Source of the DNA: Halomonas aestuarii
Lineage (GTDB): Bacteria; Pseudomonadota; Gammaproteobacteria; Pseudomonadales; Halomonadaceae
Direction: 5' to 3'
DNA: 64,000 nt
Assembly (NCBI RefSeq): GCF_001886615.1
Contig: NZ_CP018139.1
Coordinates: 2,914,001-2,978,000 of the forward strand
Numbering within the stretch: the first letter of the stretch is position 1; each line of letters opens with the position of its first letter. Positions 63,352-64,000 of this stretch are shown here, one piece after another. Position numbers and translations under genes: made by a program. The notes below the pieces were generated by a model. The model did no database searches. It was given only the letters and a program-made list of their open reading frames with translations, and was not told the origin of the DNA.

Positions 63352-64000
63352 GGCGATCCCTCCCCGGCGATCTCGACCAGGCAGGCCGCCAGGGCCTCGG
63401 GCTGGCTGACCATCGGGCAGTGGCCCGCGTCCGCGAGGCGGATGTCGGCCTCGTCGCGTGCCGACGTGGCCAGCAGGGGGTCGTGCTCCCCGGCGACGCG
63501 CCAGATCGGGCAGGGCGGGGCGGCCAGATGGTGGCGGTGGTCGAGGTGCGCCAGCTGGTGGAGTCCCGCGGCCAGGGTGGCCCGCGGGGCGCAGGGCCCC
63601 CGGCCGATCAGGCCGAGGAGCCGGTGATGGGCCGCCCGGGGGGAGGGCTCGCCACGCAGCTGCCAGCGCAGGAAGTGGCTTCGGGTGGCCTCGGGATCGC
63701 GACGGAAGGCGGTCTGGAAGGTCGCCAGCGCCTCCTCCGTGACGCCGTCGGGGTGGCAGAAGCGTGCCCCCATGCCGAGCAGCACCAGGCCGCGAGGGGT
63801 GGGCAGGTGGCCGAGCAGGGCCGTGGCGAGCAGCCCGCCCAGGGACCAGCCCACCCAGATGGCCTCTGGCGGCAGGTCGGCGGCCATGGCGTCGGCCAGG
63901 TCGGCGAGGCGCTCCGGGTCCGCCAGGGCGGGTCGCCCCCCGTGGCCGGGCCAGTCGGGGGTCGAGACCTCGAGTCGGGCGGGCCAGTAACCGGCCAGCG
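63348..64000 (-). CDS. bioH: Pimeloyl-ACP methyl ester carboxylesterase, C-terminal part (runs off window)
   Basis: Alpha/beta hydrolase that removes the methyl group from pimeloyl-ACP methyl ester. The visible 217 codons include LEVSTPDWPGHGG, the nucleophile GWSLGGLLA, the acid in GEHDPLL and the histidine in DAGHCPMVSQPEAL. The N-terminus with the first strand and oxyanion hole is beyond the window. It overlaps bioC, as in many bioHC pairs. Confidence 0.92.
   Translation of the reverse strand, partial: LAGYWPARLEVSTPDWPGHGGRPALADPERLADLADAMAADLPPEAIWVGWSLGGLLATALLGHLPTPRGLVLLGMGARFCHPDGVTEEALATFQTAFRRDPEATRSHFLRWQLRGEPSPRAAHHRLLGLIGRGPCAPRATLAAGLHQLAHLDHRHHLAAPPCPIWRVAGEHDPLLATSARDEADIRLADAGHCPMVSQPEALAACLVEIAGEGSP

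Overview
The window is GC-rich (roughly two thirds G+C by eye), densely packed and free of rRNA, CRISPR arrays or intact insertion sequences. Gene content and protein style point to a Halomonas-like halophilic gammaproteobacterium: sodium-pumping decarboxylase subunits, two TRAP transporters, CbpA/CbpM, FetAB and a bioCD/bioA cluster. This placement is inference from family resemblance; no search was run.

Layout. 1-276 is the 5' end of transaldolase. 416-6241 is a Bcr/CflA exporter followed by a Pho-box-controlled pstSCAB operon. 6263-20168 is a metalloid island: a gap-arsJ operon behind a perfect palindrome, cbpA-cbpM, an MFS exporter divergent from arsR, arsenite oxidase aioBA, a thiolase, a thioredoxin-like protein, an ArsP-type permease and acr3. 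The island also holds three decayed fragments (MFS, acr3, arsR) that look like a second, dead ars cluster. Both cbpA and acr3 carry one-base frameshifts. 20255-21678 is fetAB. 21719-27178 is an acyl-CoA regulon: hydrolase, thiolase, TetR, acyl-CoA synthetase and SDR, with two nearly identical operators flanking tetR.

27195-37375 is a long leftward cluster: LysR, DUF1445 hydro-lyase/cyclase, TRAP dctPQM, DUF2848, pxpABC, oadG, a stand-alone biotin carrier and oadB. No OadA-type carboxyltransferase accompanies the pump, while PxpB/PxpC belong to the AHS1/AHS2 fold that forms the carboxyltransferase of urea carboxylase. This is my best candidate for an undescribed system: a sodium-pumping, biotin-dependent decarboxylase that uses PxpBC.

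37529-44674 holds an acyl-CoA dehydrogenase behind a PsrA-like operator, a metallopeptidase sitting between the real and a duplicated dehydrogenase 3' end, and a sigma-54-type TRAP operon. 44096-54647 holds a lipoprotein, an unusual HTH-glutathione S-transferase fusion with two membrane proteins, a deaminase, a diguanylate cyclase, a lower-GC patch with a pentapeptide-like protein, and exported or membrane proteins of unknown role. 54938-60248 has small unknowns, an outer-membrane-like protein and an ATP-grasp/CocE pair. 60267-64000 is bioA, tRNA-Leu(UAG), bioD, bioC and a partial bioH.

How the parts fit. In the arsenic section arsenite would be oxidised in the periplasm by AioBA. Arsenate entering the cell could be turned into 1-arseno-3-phosphoglycerate by GAPDH and exported by ArsJ, while the high-affinity Pst system supplies phosphate. 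No arsC is present and acr3 appears broken, so the scheme would run through arsenate rather than through arsenite efflux.
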